From: Comamonadaceae bacterium
Lineage (GTDB): Bacteria; Pseudomonadota; Gammaproteobacteria; Burkholderiales; Burkholderiaceae
Assembly: GCA_947377705.1 (NCBI GenBank)
Contig: CANCGU010000006.1
Span: 1-32,409, forward strand
Direction: 5' to 3'
Length of the DNA stretch: 32,409 bases
Shown here: positions 16,886 through 24,821 of the stretch, in pieces
Numbering within the stretch: position 1 is the first letter of the stretch
Layout of the letters: each line of letters starts with the position of its first letter
Translations under genes and position numbers: made by a program
Notes under the pieces: model-generated
Databases searched by the model: none
What the model saw: only the letters and a program-made list of their open reading frames with translations
Told to the model about the DNA's origin: nothing

Positions 16886-17677
16886 GTGAACCAAATTCTG
16901 AATATTTCTTGCTACAAATTCGTCGCCCTGCCCGACGCCCAAGACCTGCGCCAGCCTTGCTTGGACAACGCCCTGGCGCGTCAGCTCAAAGGCACCATCC
17001 TGATAGCAGAAGAAGGCATTAATTTCTTCTTGGCAGGTAGCGCCGAAGATGTGCGCAGCTTTGTCGACTGGCTGCGCAGCGATGCGCGCTTTGCCGACGT
17101 GGCCCCCAAAGAAAGCTGGTCTGACACCCAGCCGTTTCGCAAGATGCTGGTGAAGGTCAAAAGCGAAATCATTCGCATGAACCACCCCAGCATTCGCCCC
17201 GCCGAGGGCCGCGCACCAGCTGTCACACCTGAGACCGCCAAACGCTGGTTGGACCAAGGTCACGATGACGAAGGCCGTCCTGTGGTCACTCTAGACACGC
17301 GCAATCAGTTTGAGGTGGATGCAGGTACCTTTAAAAATACCATCAACTGGGGCATCACCAAGTTCACCGAATTTCCAGATGCGGTGCAAGCGCACTTGGA
17401 CGAGCTGCAAGACAAAACCGTGATCAGCTTTTGCACTGGCGGCATTCGCTGCGAGAAGGCCGCCATCTACATGCGCAACGCGGGCCTGCCCCATGTGTAC
17501 CAACTCGAAGGCGGCATCCTCAAGTACTTTGAAGAAGTAGGCAACGACCACTACAACGGGGGCTGCTTTGTGTTTGACGAGCGCCGTGCTGTCGGCGCCG
17601 ACTTGAGTGCCACGGGCTTGACGCCAGAGGGTACCTTCCCGCTCACTCCTGCAACAACATCAACACCTCAGACTTAA
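16886..17677 (+). CDS. trhO: tRNA uridine(34) hydroxylase TrhO (UPF0176, rhodanese domain)
   Basis: A 263-residue protein of the YceA/TrhO family, which installs 5-hydroxyuridine at tRNA wobble position 34. The N-terminal acylphosphatase-like domain includes LKGTILIAEEGINFFLAGS. The rhodanese domain (about 125-225) carries VTLDTRNQFEVDAGTF and the active loop FCTGGIRCEKAA with Cys183. It is shorter at the C-terminus than E. coli TrhO, which has an extra zinc-binding-like tail. The start is taken as GTG (16886); the nearby ATG at 16878 hits a stop after three codons. Its last 35 bases overlap the 3' end of the convergent DUF599 gene. Confidence 0.93.
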   Translation: MNQILNISCYKFVALPDAQDLRQPCLDNALARQLKGTILIAEEGINFFLAGSAEDVRSFVDWLRSDARFADVAPKESWSDTQPFRKMLVKVKSEIIRMNHPSIRPAEGRAPAVTPETAKRWLDQGHDDEGRPVVTLDTRNQFEVDAGTFKNTINWGITKFTEFPDAVQAHLDELQDKTVISFCTGGIRCEKAAIYMRNAGLPHVYQLEGGILKYFEEVGNDHYNGGCFVFDERRAVGADLSATGLTPEGTFPLTPATTSTPQT

Positions 17678-18341
17678 ATTCTCGGGTGTACAACGTACCA
17701 GCAACCAAGATGGTACTGAACACAAACATAGTGGGTGAAAAAAACCACCCGAGTGCAGCAAACGAAAAGTAGTAGGCGCGCAAACCACCATTGAAGGTTT
17801 CAGCGGCCAAGCCTGTCATCGCCGCAGCACGATCGGCGTAATGCATGCGGTTCTCAGCGGTGTCACTTTCAAAACTGGTCGCGGGTGGCATGGCCCCAAT
17901 CAATAACGCCACGAAGGTGTACTGACGCATCGACCACGAAAAGCGGAAGAACGAGTACACAAAAATAACCACCAACACCAAGATCTTGAATTCAAACACC
18001 AGGATCGGCGTTTGCTCGGCAAAAGGAATTTCACGCACCAGCTCGGCGGCTTTGTCGGTGGTGCCTAACAAGGCAAACAAACCACCCAAAATCAAAATGG
18101 TGGTGGAGCAAAAAAATGCCGGTGTGGCAGACAAGGTTTGCGTGATGATGCCATCTAACATGCGCGGGTCACGGGCTGTGGTTTGCAACATCCACAAATG
18201 ACGGTAGCGGTTGGTCATGGCCAAAATCGAGTGGTGGTGCTCGCTGCTGTATTTTGCAAACGCAGCGTAGCCCATCCAAACCAAGACAAAAAATCCGAGC
18301 GCGAACCAATCGGCCCAAGGCAGCAGTTGAATGATTTTCAT
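17643..18341 (-). CDS. DUF599-family membrane protein
   Basis: A 232-residue membrane protein with about four or five hydrophobic segments (around residues 8-30, 75-92, 110-132, 140-150 and 192-218). The pattern WADWFALGFFVLVWMGYAAF, RHLWMLQTTARDPRMLDG and FNGGLRAYYFSFAALGWFFSP matches the DUF599 family. Function unknown; it sits in the inner membrane. The gene starts about 20 bases after the terminator that ends the flavodoxin gene, so its own promoter must lie close by or within that region. It overlaps trhO by 35 bases, tail to tail. Confidence 0.85.
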   Translation of the reverse strand: MKIIQLLPWADWFALGFFVLVWMGYAAFAKYSSEHHHSILAMTNRYRHLWMLQTTARDPRMLDGIITQTLSATPAFFCSTTILILGGLFALLGTTDKAAELVREIPFAEQTPILVFEFKILVLVVIFVYSFFRFSWSMRQYTFVALLIGAMPPATSFESDTAENRMHYADRAAAMTGLAAETFNGGLRAYYFSFAALGWFFSPTMFVFSTILVAGTLYTREFKSEVLMLLQE

Positions 18342-18361
18342 AGCTTGATACTACCCAAAGA

Positions 18362-18391
18362 AAAAGGGCAGCTCTGACGAACTGCCCTTTT
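18362..18391 (-). terminator. Rho-independent terminator after the flavodoxin gene
   Basis: Arms AAAAGGGCAG and CTGCCCTTTT with a 10-base loop; on the minus strand a T-rich tract TTTTTCTTT follows. It lies 35 bases after the flavodoxin stop and closes the pirin - DoxX - flavodoxin unit. T-runs occur on both strands. Confidence 0.85.
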
Positions 18392-18425
18392 ATTTCACAA
18401 CCCGCTAACAGCAGGTTTGTGATGT

Positions 18426-18959
18426 TTAGCCACGCAACTTGGCAGCCACAGCCGCCACGCGCTCGCCATAGGCTTTGGCGGTGTCCAAGTCACCTTGAGG
18501 AATGTCAGCCGCTGGGCTGGTAGGACCCACCTGAGCCATCACGCCAGAGTTTGAACCGATGCGGTTGATGTTGCCATCGTTCATGGCAGGCTGCCCCACC
18601 CACACCATGCCTTGTTGCATGGCCAAGGTCATGAAGTACTGGATGGTCGAGAGCTTGTCGCCGCTGGGGCTAGCAGAAATGGTGAAGCCACCCGCCACTT
18701 TGTCTTTCCAGCCACTGACAAACCACTGTTTAGAAGTGGCATCAGCAAATTTCTTGAACTGCCATGAGGCCATGCCCATGTAGGTGGGTGAGCCAAAGAT
18801 GATGGCGTCAGCGGCGTTCACGGTTTCCCATTCGGCGTCGGTGATGTTGCCGTCTGCATCAATGGCGACGAGGGTCGCTTTCGCGCCTTCGGCCACGAAT
18901 TGAGCGACGCGTTGTGTGTGGCCGTAGCCTGAGTGATAAACGACGACGGTTTTAGTCAT
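18426..18959 (-). CDS. Flavodoxin-family NAD(P)H-dependent oxidoreductase (WrbA-like)
   Basis: A 177-residue cytoplasmic flavoprotein. The N-terminal phosphate loop HSGYGHTQRVA binds FMN phosphate. GSPTYMGMASWQFKKFADAT and AGGFTISASPSGDKLSTIQYF form the isoalloxazine site typical of the WrbA/flavodoxin-like fold. Such enzymes reduce quinones by two electrons or act as FMN reductases. It is somewhat shorter than classical WrbA (about 200). A good ribosome site AGGA precedes the ATG by 7 bases. It is the last gene of the pirin - DoxX - flavodoxin set, which fits a role in oxidative or electrophile stress. Confidence 0.88.
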   Translation of the reverse strand: MTKTVVVYHSGYGHTQRVAQFVAEGAKATLVAIDADGNITDAEWETVNAADAIIFGSPTYMGMASWQFKKFADATSKQWFVSGWKDKVAGGFTISASPSGDKLSTIQYFMTLAMQQGMVWVGQPAMNDGNINRIGSNSGVMAQVGPTSPAADIPQGDLDTAKAYGERVAAVAAKLRG

Positions 18960-19007
18960 GTTGAATTCCTAGTGAGGTTGAAGAAACGTAAATGAAAAAT
19001 GCGCGAA

Positions 19008-19409
19008 TTATTGAGCTTGTTTTTTAGCGTCCAGACTCCAAGCGCCAGCGCCTGAAGACACCAAGACCAACAAGCCGCCCACCACGCCAATGTTCTTAAA
19101 GAACAAAAGTTGTTGAACAAACGCTTGTTCAGGTGCAGCCGCCCAGAACGCATGGAAGAAGACCGAGGCCACCAAAGTGAACACAGCCAACACAGCCGCA
19201 GCAATACGGGTTTGAAAACCCAAGATCAAAGCGGCAGAGCCCAAAATTTCCACAGCCAAGGCGGCGGCGGCGCCCACCGCAGGCAAAGGCAAACCAACGG
19301 AGGCGATGTAACCCACCGTGCCTTCAAAACCAGACAGTTTTGACAAGCCTGCTGGTAAGAAAAGTGCGGCCAACAAAATGCGGCCAATGAGGTTGAGTGC
19401 GTTGTTCAT
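19008..19409 (-). CDS. DoxX-family membrane protein
   Basis: A 133-residue protein with four hydrophobic helices (about 5-22, 45-65, 70-88, 103-122). It has the DoxX pattern LIGRILLAALFLPAGLSKL near the start and an internal FFKNIGVVGGLLVL. DoxX proteins are small inner-membrane partners in respiratory or thiol redox stress systems; the exact role here is unknown. A strong AAAAGGAAC ribosome site precedes the ATG. It lies 38 bases after the pirin gene and 48 before the flavodoxin gene, consistent with one operon. Confidence 0.9.
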   Translation of the reverse strand: MNNALNLIGRILLAALFLPAGLSKLSGFEGTVGYIASVGLPLPAVGAAAALAVEILGSAALILGFQTRIAAAVLAVFTLVASVFFHAFWAAAPEQAFVQQLLFFKNIGVVGGLLVLVSSGAGAWSLDAKKQAQ

Positions 19410-19447
19410 GAACGTGTTCCTTTTGAAATGAATGAATGAAATAAAAA

Positions 19448-20143
19448 TCAGGGCGCCAAGTCAAACACCAGCACCTCGGCATCTTGGCCGTGGGTCAAGT
19501 GCAAGGTCGGTTCGTTGTCCAACAATGCGGCGTCGCCTGCAGCCAGCGCCACGCCATTGACTTGCAAGGCACCGCGAATCAAGTGCACATAGGCTTTGCG
19601 GCCAGCGGGAAGGGTCAAGGTGGCGATCTCATCGCCATCAAACAAGCCCGCATACAAAGCCGCATCGGCATGGATCTTCACCACAGCATCTTCAGGTGCC
19701 GCAATGCGGCTCAAAGCACCACGCTTGGAGGCCGGCGGCACTTGCCTTTGTTCATAGCTGGCCGGAATACCGCGCACATTGGGCTCAATCCAAATTTGGA
19801 AGAAGTGTGTGGTTTCGTCCGGTGCGTGGTTGAACTCGCTGTGCTGCACGCCGCTGCCCGCGCTCATGCGTTGCACATCGCCAGGCGGGATGCCTTTGAT
19901 GTTGCCCATGCTGTCTTTGTGGGCCAAGTTACCGTTCAGCACATAGCTGATGATTTCCATGTCGCGGTGACCGTGTGTGCCAAAGCCTGTGCCCGGCGCA
20001 ATGCGGTCTTCGTTGATCACGCGCAAATTGCCCCAACCCATGAACTCAGGGTCGTAGTAATTGGCGAACGAAAAGCTGTGGAATGACTTGAGCCAGCCGT
20101 GATCGGCGTAACCTCGGTCTTGGGATTTGCGAATGGTCAACAT
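19448..20143 (-). CDS. Pirin-family protein
   Basis: A 231-residue bicupin of the YhaK/pirin group. Start chosen at the ATG at 20143-20141 (MLTIRKSQDRGYADHGWLKS) because AGGAGA lies 9 bases before it; the frame continues 20 codons upstream without support. The N-terminal cupin has the metal ligands in GTGFGTHGHRDMEIISYVL and the later HSEFN (with Glu). The C-terminal cupin is weaker. Pirins bind iron, and some act as quercetin 2,3-dioxygenases; the role here is unknown. First gene of the pirin - DoxX - flavodoxin unit, divergent from a LysR regulator, which is a common arrangement for redox-responsive sets. Confidence 0.92.
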   Translation of the reverse strand: MLTIRKSQDRGYADHGWLKSFHSFSFANYYDPEFMGWGNLRVINEDRIAPGTGFGTHGHRDMEIISYVLNGNLAHKDSMGNIKGIPPGDVQRMSAGSGVQHSEFNHAPDETTHFFQIWIEPNVRGIPASYEQRQVPPASKRGALSRIAAPEDAVVKIHADAALYAGLFDGDEIATLTLPAGRKAYVHLIRGALQVNGVALAAGDAALLDNEPTLHLTHGQDAEVLVFDLAP

Positions 20144-20188
20144 GGCGTGTTCTCCTATGACCTGAACTTTAGGCCTTCGCCCCACTTT

Positions 20189-20202
20189 TGCCATGCATGG
20201 CA
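20189..20202. promoter_or_regulatory. 14-base perfect palindrome in the pirin/LysR intergenic region
   Basis: TGCCATGCATGGCA is a perfect palindrome midway between the two divergent genes, 46 bases from the pirin start. It may be a second binding site for the LysR protein or for another dimeric regulator. Confidence 0.45.
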
Positions 20203-20215
20203 TTTGATGGCATCA

Positions 20216-20230
20216 TTCAAATTATTTGAA
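20216..20230. promoter_or_regulatory. LysR-type recognition site (T-N11-A palindrome)
   Basis: TTCAAATTATTTGAA has perfect 7-base arms around a central T and contains the T-N11-A core of LysR-type recognition sites. It lies 18 bases before the start of the divergent LysR gene, the classic place for an autoregulatory site that also controls the opposite operon. Confidence 0.6.
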
Positions 20231-20248
20231 CGATCAACACCTCAGTGC

Positions 20249-21226
20249 ATGACTTCTCCCCGTGACGTCCTCACCCCCGATTCGCTGTCCATGCTGCACG
20301 CCATCGAAAAAGCGGGCAGTTTTGCTGCCGCCGCGCGTGCCCTAGGCCTGGTGCCAAGCGCCCTCACCTACCGTGTGCGCCAGATCGAAGATGCGCTGGA
20401 TGTGCTGCTGTTTGACCGCAGCTCAAGGCAGGCCCAGCTGACAGCCGCAGGCCATGAGCTGTTGCGCGAAGGCGAACGTCTGTTGGCCGACATGGACGCC
20501 ATCGCCAACCGCGTTAAGCGGGTGGCCACGGGCTGGGAAAGCCAATTCACCATTGCGGTGGACGGCATCATTGACCGCACCACGGTGATGGAGCTGTGCG
20601 AAGCCTTCATGGCCTTGAATGCGCCCACGCGATTGAAGCTGCGCGACGAAACCCTCACCGGCACGCTCGAAGCATTGACCAGCGGACAAGCGGATTTGGC
20701 GCTGGGCATTGCAGGCTCGTTCAGTGAAAGCGGCACCACATCTGGCATACACAGCCACACGCTGGGGCCCATGCGCTTTGTGTTTGCGATGGCACCACAC
20801 CACCCCTTGGCACAAGCCCCTGAACCGTTGACCGACACCCTGATTGGCCAACACCGCGCGGTGGCGGTGGCCGATTCGGTGCAACGCGGCGCGGGCGCGA
20901 CCATTGGATTGCTGCCGGGCCAAGACGTGTTCACTGTGTCAAATATGCACAGCAAAATTGAAGCGCAGGTGCGCGGCCTCGGCGTGGGGTTTGTGCCCGA
21001 ACTGATGGTGCAAGCGCTGATCAACCAGGGGGTGTTGGTGGTGCGTGAGGTTGATCGTCCCCAACGCGTGGCCCAACTCAGTTACGCTTGGCGCATTCCC
21101 GATGGCAGCGAGGGCGAGCGCGGTGGGCGCGCTTTGCAGTGGTGGCTCAAACAACTGAAAAGCACCACCACACGTTCTGCGCTATTGGTGAACCCCCGTC
21201 CAAATCAAAGCCCACAGAAGGTGTAG
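20249..21226 (+). CDS. LysR-family transcriptional regulator (divergent from the pirin operon)
   Basis: A 325-residue regulator when started at ATG 20249 (MTSPRDVLTPDSLSMLHAIE); the frame extends 50 codons upstream, but that part crosses the palindromes and the pirin start and is not protein-like. The helix-turn-helix covers about residues 10-70, with GSFAAAARALGLVPSALTYR and the wing LFDRSSRQAQLTAAG. The effector-binding domain follows (about 95-300). It resembles the YhaJ-type LysR regulators found beside pirin genes, which respond to quinones or aromatic compounds (family knowledge, not shown here). A 9-base gap separates it from the downstream flavoprotein gene, so the two may be co-transcribed. 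Confidence 0.93.
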   Translation: MTSPRDVLTPDSLSMLHAIEKAGSFAAAARALGLVPSALTYRVRQIEDALDVLLFDRSSRQAQLTAAGHELLREGERLLADMDAIANRVKRVATGWESQFTIAVDGIIDRTTVMELCEAFMALNAPTRLKLRDETLTGTLEALTSGQADLALGIAGSFSESGTTSGIHSHTLGPMRFVFAMAPHHPLAQAPEPLTDTLIGQHRAVAVADSVQRGAGATIGLLPGQDVFTVSNMHSKIEAQVRGLGVGFVPELMVQALINQGVLVVREVDRPQRVAQLSYAWRIPDGSEGERGGRALQWWLKQLKSTTTRSALLVNPRPNQSPQKV

Positions 21227-21235
21227 AGTGCAACC

Positions 21236-22303
21236 ATGACATTAAACATCGCCATCATCGGAGCCGGCATTGCTGGCATCACCGCAGCCCGCACTTTGGC
21301 CCAAGCAGGCCACCATGTGCATGTGTTTGAAAAGAGCCGAGGCGCAGGTGGCCGCATGTCCACTCGTCTGAGCAACTTCGGCACCTTTGACCACGGCACC
21401 CAATACTTCACCGTACGCGATCCACGCTTCTCGCTGGCTTTGCAGGCCGTGCCCGGTACTGCCGACATTTGCCGCCCGTGGAGTGCCAACGCCGTGCGTG
21501 TGCTCGACCCATTGGGCCATGTGTTTGAAGCTGCACGCGCCACCAAAGACGCACACTTTGTGGCCAAGCCAGGCATGAATGCCTTGGTACGCCACTGGGC
21601 CGAACCACTGGGCAAAGCCGTCACCTACAACACACAAGTCAACCGCCTTGAGCGCGCTGCCAAAGGCTTGTGGACACTGCACACCGTCAACAGCACCTCG
21701 GGCAAAGAAGTGGCGCAAAAGCACGCAGGCTTTGACCATGTGTTGCTCGCCATCCCGTCGGTACAAGCCGAGAACTTGCTCAAAGCCTCTGGCAAAGAAG
21801 CTGCCAATGCGCAATGGATCAAAGCCATGGACGCCGTCGACGTGGCCCCATGCTGGACCATGATGGTGGCTTTCCCTAACGCCACACAACCGAACCTGCA
21901 CATTGGCCCACAGTGGAACGCCGCACGCAGCATTCACCACCGCATTGCATGGTTGGCACGCGAGTCGTCCAAACCAGGCCGCGGCAAAGTGGAGCGCTGG
22001 ACCGTGCAAGCCAGCGCCGAGTGGTCGGCTGAGCACATCACCGACACCGAAGCCCGCGTGAAAGCCAAATTGCTTCGCGCTTTCTCAGAACTCACAGGCA
22101 TCCGCGCCGAAGCCGCACATGCCGAGCTGCACCGCTGGCTGTATGCGAAAACGGTCAAGCCCCTAGGCGTCTCGCACCAGTACAACCCATCCAACGGCTT
22201 GGGTACCTGTGGCGACTGGCACTTGGGCCACCGCGTGGAAGATGCGTTTGTCTCTGGCCTTGAACTCGCCTTGGGTGTTTGCCAATCCGCCAAGCGTTTG
22301 TAA
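21236..22303 (+). CDS. Renalase-like FAD-dependent oxidoreductase
   Basis: A 355-residue flavoprotein. The N-terminal Rossmann motif IAIIGAGIAGITAARTL (about residues 5-21) is followed by VFEKSRGAGGRMSTRL and FDHGTQYFT, the signature of the renalase/amine-oxidase-like group. The C-terminal GLGTCGDWHLGHRVEDAFVS closes the FAD site. Bacterial renalase-like enzymes oxidise wrongly reduced isomers of NAD(P)H; whether this protein does so is inference. It starts 9 bases after the LysR gene, preceded by a purine-rich AGAAGG/AGAG stretch. Its link to the redox module to the left is suggestive. Confidence 0.88.
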   Translation: MTLNIAIIGAGIAGITAARTLAQAGHHVHVFEKSRGAGGRMSTRLSNFGTFDHGTQYFTVRDPRFSLALQAVPGTADICRPWSANAVRVLDPLGHVFEAARATKDAHFVAKPGMNALVRHWAEPLGKAVTYNTQVNRLERAAKGLWTLHTVNSTSGKEVAQKHAGFDHVLLAIPSVQAENLLKASGKEAANAQWIKAMDAVDVAPCWTMMVAFPNATQPNLHIGPQWNAARSIHHRIAWLARESSKPGRGKVERWTVQASAEWSAEHITDTEARVKAKLLRAFSELTGIRAEAAHAELHRWLYAKTVKPLGVSHQYNPSNGLGTCGDWHLGHRVEDAFVSGLELALGVCQSAKRL

Positions 22304-22308
22304 AACGG

Positions 22309-22333
22309 TTCACGCACGCGTTCCGTGCGTGAA
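22309..22333. promoter_or_regulatory. Hairpin covering the gluQ start codon
   Basis: TTCACGCACG, loop CGTTC, CGTGCGTGAA: perfect 10-base arms. The gluQ GTG start (22325) lies inside the right arm. In RNA this would sequester the start region; it could also be a remnant terminator of the upstream gene, but no T-run follows. Confidence 0.5.
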
Positions 22334-23227
22334 GTTCTTGTGCGCTACATCGGTCGATTTGCTCCCTCCCCCACGGGCCCGCTGCATGCGGGCTCGCTCG
22401 TTGCAGCCCTCGCTAGCTGGCTAGACGCGCGTGCACACAACGGCCAATGGCTGGTGCGCATCGAAGACGTGGACACGCCGCGCTGCATAACAGGTGCAGA
22501 CCAACTCATTATTCAGCAGCTTGCCATCTGCGGACTTGTGCCAGATGCGCCTGCGATGTGGCAATCACAACGCGGCGATGCCTACCAAGCGGCTCTCGAT
22601 GCCTTGATCGCCAAAGGCTGGGCCTACCCTTGCGGTTGCTCGCGCAAAGAGATTGAAGACGCACAAGCCCTGATGGGTCACACGCGTGAGCGCCACACAG
22701 CAGCGGTCTACCCCGGCACGTGCCGCAACGGTTTGAATGGCAAAGCCGCACGTGCATGGCGGCTGAATGTGCAACGCGTCATCGACGATTTAAAACTTGC
22801 CACGCCTATTGCATGGAATGACCGTTTGCTTGGGCTACAACAACAAGACGTGGCTCAAGAAGTAGGCGACTTTGTGCTGCGCCGTGCCGACGGCCTGTGG
22901 GCCTACCAACTCGCGGTGGTGGTGGACGACGCTGCACAAGGCATCACCCACATCGTGCGCGGGGAAGACTTGACCGACAACACCGCACGCCAAATCGTGT
23001 TGCAACGTGCGTTGGGTTTAGCGACACCTTGCTACATGCACACGCCATTGGTGCTGGGTGAGAACGGAGAAAAACTCAGCAAACAAAATGGTGCTGAGGC
23101 TTTAGACCTCTCCAACCCTTTGGCTGCACTGAATGCCGCCGCCGCACGACTCAATCTAGCACCCCAAAGTGGCTCGCTCACAGAGGCACTGACTTTCTGG
23201 GTCAAGGCTTATGAAAAGTCGATGTAA
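22325..23227 (+). CDS. gluQ: Glutamyl-Q tRNA(Asp) synthetase
   Basis: A 300-residue truncated glutamyl-tRNA synthetase paralogue, without the anticodon-binding domain. It glutamylates queuosine at position 34 of tRNA-Asp. The start [20 protein letters not shown] contains the HIGH-like motif (LHAG), and GEKLSKQNG is the KMSKS-like loop. [13 protein letters not shown] with the later Tyr and Cys in AVYPGTC forms the zinc site known in GluQRS. The start is uncertain: GTG 22325 or GTG 22340, five codons later, immediately before RYIGRF; neither has a clear ribosome site. An inverted repeat overlaps the first of these. The gene is not next to dksA, unlike in enterobacteria. Its last 26 bases overlap the convergent NTF2-like gene. 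Confidence 0.93.
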   Translation: MREVLVRYIGRFAPSPTGPLHAGSLVAALASWLDARAHNGQWLVRIEDVDTPRCITGADQLIIQQLAICGLVPDAPAMWQSQRGDAYQAALDALIAKGWAYPCGCSRKEIEDAQALMGHTRERHTAAVYPGTCRNGLNGKAARAWRLNVQRVIDDLKLATPIAWNDRLLGLQQQDVAQEVGDFVLRRADGLWAYQLAVVVDDAAQGITHIVRGEDLTDNTARQIVLQRALGLATPCYMHTPLVLGENGEKLSKQNGAEALDLSNPLAALNAAAARLNLAPQSGSLTEALTFWVKAYEKSM

Positions 23228-23579
23228 AGACCTGCCAGTCATCCTTTGTGCGTATCACCTGATACGACTGCCTCCAACGGCGAATCAACTCACCTTCGGT
23301 TGACAACATCAGCCAATCAAAAGACACAAGCCGACTGTCTTGCCCTAGCGCCAGCACTTCAAAATTTTCCGTCTCAAACCTTGCATACCCTTCGGCCCGC
23401 CAAGCACTTGAAACAGACGCATACAAACGCGCTCCATCTGCCTGTGTAGGAATGACCATCACCGAACCATCAGCTCGCACGCTCATCGCAGGCTCATGAA
23501 ACAAGGCGGCAAAACTTGCCCAGTTTTGTTGATCAAACTCGGATTGGTAACGCTTGAAAAAATCAATCATGTCCTGCAT
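23202..23579 (-). CDS. NTF2-like (SnoaL/DUF4440-type) protein
   Basis: A 125-residue protein started at the ATG at 23579-23577 ([15 protein letters not shown]), which has AGGA nine bases upstream; the frame is open 19 codons further. Predicted as an NTF2-like cone fold: an N-terminal helix pair ([24 protein letters not shown]), then beta strands with [12 protein letters not shown] and [40 protein letters not shown]. Members act as small hydrolases, isomerases or scaffold domains; no catalytic residues can be assigned. It follows a broken relative by 25 bases on the same strand, suggesting a tandem pair. Overlaps the gluQ 3' end. Confidence 0.75.
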   Translation of the reverse strand: MQDMIDFFKRYQSEFDQQNWASFAALFHEPAMSVRADGSVMVIPTQADGARLYASVSSAWRAEGYARFETENFEVLALGQDSRLVSFDWLMLSTEGELIRRWRQSYQVIRTKDDWQVFTSTFHKP

Positions 23580-23604
23580 GAAATTAAATCCTATTTTTTG
23601 AAAA

Positions 23605-23961
23605 TTAAATCCCGTAGTGTGCTGCCGCTTTAACAATTAGACCCGCAGCATTGAAATCAAACACTTCAGCGCTCAATCTATCGCGCACACCTTTGTAATA
23701 AAGCGTCACACTGCGCACGCCAACTAGCACTGAAATCAATTCAAATCGAAGATCAGGCACAACTTGCAAGGCTTAACGCCAATAAGCACCAACAGTCGCT
23801 TTACCGCGCAAGATTCCAGAAGGCTCACCTAACAACTGAACGATGATGGGCGAGGACATTTCAAAATCATCGGTGTAATGCGACAAAAGTCGCTCAATGT
23901 CGTGAGCATTCCAAGCCTCTACCCATTCACTTGCAAATGATTTTGCAAACTTTTCATCCAT
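23605..23961 (-). pseudogene. NTF2-like gene interrupted by one in-frame TAA stop
   Basis: From the ATG at 23961-23959 (ribosome site AGAGG six bases before) the frame gives 62 residues, MDEKFAKSFASEWVEAWNAH...KATVGAYWR, then TAA at 23775-23773. The same frame continues without gap for another 55 residues, ALQVVPDLRFELISVLVGVR...EVFDFNAAGLIVKAAAHYGI, to TAA at 23607-23605. The second part completes the fold expected of a SnoaL/NTF2-like protein of about 118 residues; relatives often carry a lysine or alanine where the stop is, and AAA to TAA is a single change. The codon pattern after the stop still looks coding, so the loss is recent, or it is a sequencing error. Function unknown. A 62-residue product would lack half of the fold. 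Confidence 0.8.
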
Positions 23962-24096
23962 CGCACACCTCTTTTAGAATTTAAAAACTCAGTGTGATGG
24001 CAAACCCAACGCAACGAGCGCATTCCGATTTCAATTGCGGTAACTCACTCCCCTAAAATTGCAACATTACATATCTAGGGCAAGCGCCCGCCTGAC

Positions 24097-24807
24097 ATGA
24101 CTACAGAAAAAGCCCCGAAATCCGACACGCCCTTCATGCGCGTGATCAAAACCTACGTGCTGCGTGCTGGACGCATGGGCCCTGGCCAAACGCGCGCGTT
24201 TGAACAATTTGGCCCCAAGTTTTTGTTGCCCTATACGCCTGAGCGTTTGAATGTGGCTTCCGCCTTTGGCCGCTCTGCCCCATTGATTTTGGAAATTGGT
24301 TTTGGCATGGGTGACGCCACTGCCAAGATCGCGCACACGCGCCCTGACGACAACTTTTTGTGCTGCGAGGTTCACGCCCCAGGCGTGGGTGCGTTGCTCA
24401 AGCGCTGCGGCGAAGAAAGCATTGGCAACATCCGCATCGTGCAGCACGACGCAGTGGAGGTGATGGACCACATGCTGGGTGAGAACAACCTAGACGGCGT
24501 GCACATCTTCTTCCCAGACCCTTGGCACAAGAGCCGTCACCACAAGCGCCGCTTGATTCAAAGCGCCTTTGTCAACCGCTTGGCCAAACACATCAAGCCC
24601 GGCGGCTACCTGCACTTGGCCACCGACTGGGAACCCTATGCAGAACAAATGATGCAAGTGGTGTCTGCTGAGCCTTTGCTCAAAAACACCTCCACTGACG
24701 CCAGCGGCTTTGCCGAAAAGCCCGCCTACCGCCCGCTCACCAAGTTTGAAAACCGTGGCTTGAAGCTCGGCCATGGTGTGTGGGACTTGGTGTTCACCAA
24801 GATTTAA
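24097..24807 (+). CDS. trmB: tRNA (guanine-N7-)-methyltransferase
   Basis: A 236-residue methyltransferase making m7G46 in tRNAs with S-adenosylmethionine. The SAM-binding motif [11 protein letters not shown] is at residues 65-75. The family motif [16 protein letters not shown] contains the catalytic and tRNA-contacting residues, and the C-terminal [19 protein letters not shown] is diagnostic of TrmB. Length is normal. It is divergent from the NTF2-like pair, and the gap of 135 bases holds both promoters. The pseudouridine synthase gene follows 14 bases after its stop, so two tRNA or rRNA modification enzymes appear co-transcribed. Confidence 0.96.
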   Translation: MTTEKAPKSDTPFMRVIKTYVLRAGRMGPGQTRAFEQFGPKFLLPYTPERLNVASAFGRSAPLILEIGFGMGDATAKIAHTRPDDNFLCCEVHAPGVGALLKRCGEESIGNIRIVQHDAVEVMDHMLGENNLDGVHIFFPDPWHKSRHHKRRLIQSAFVNRLAKHIKPGGYLHLATDWEPYAEQMMQVVSAEPLLKNTSTDASGFAEKPAYRPLTKFENRGLKLGHGVWDLVFTKI

Positions 24808-24821
24808 AAGGTCTGGCACAC

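Noticed and set aside
20099..20248. N-terminal extension of the second LysR frame
   Set aside because: It would run through the palindromic operators and the pirin start; the helix-turn-helix begins right after the ATG at 20249.
21242..22036. 264-codon minus-strand ORF opposite the renalase-like gene
   Set aside because: Antisense shadow of a well-supported flavoprotein gene; composition is unlike a real protein and no ribosome site was seen.
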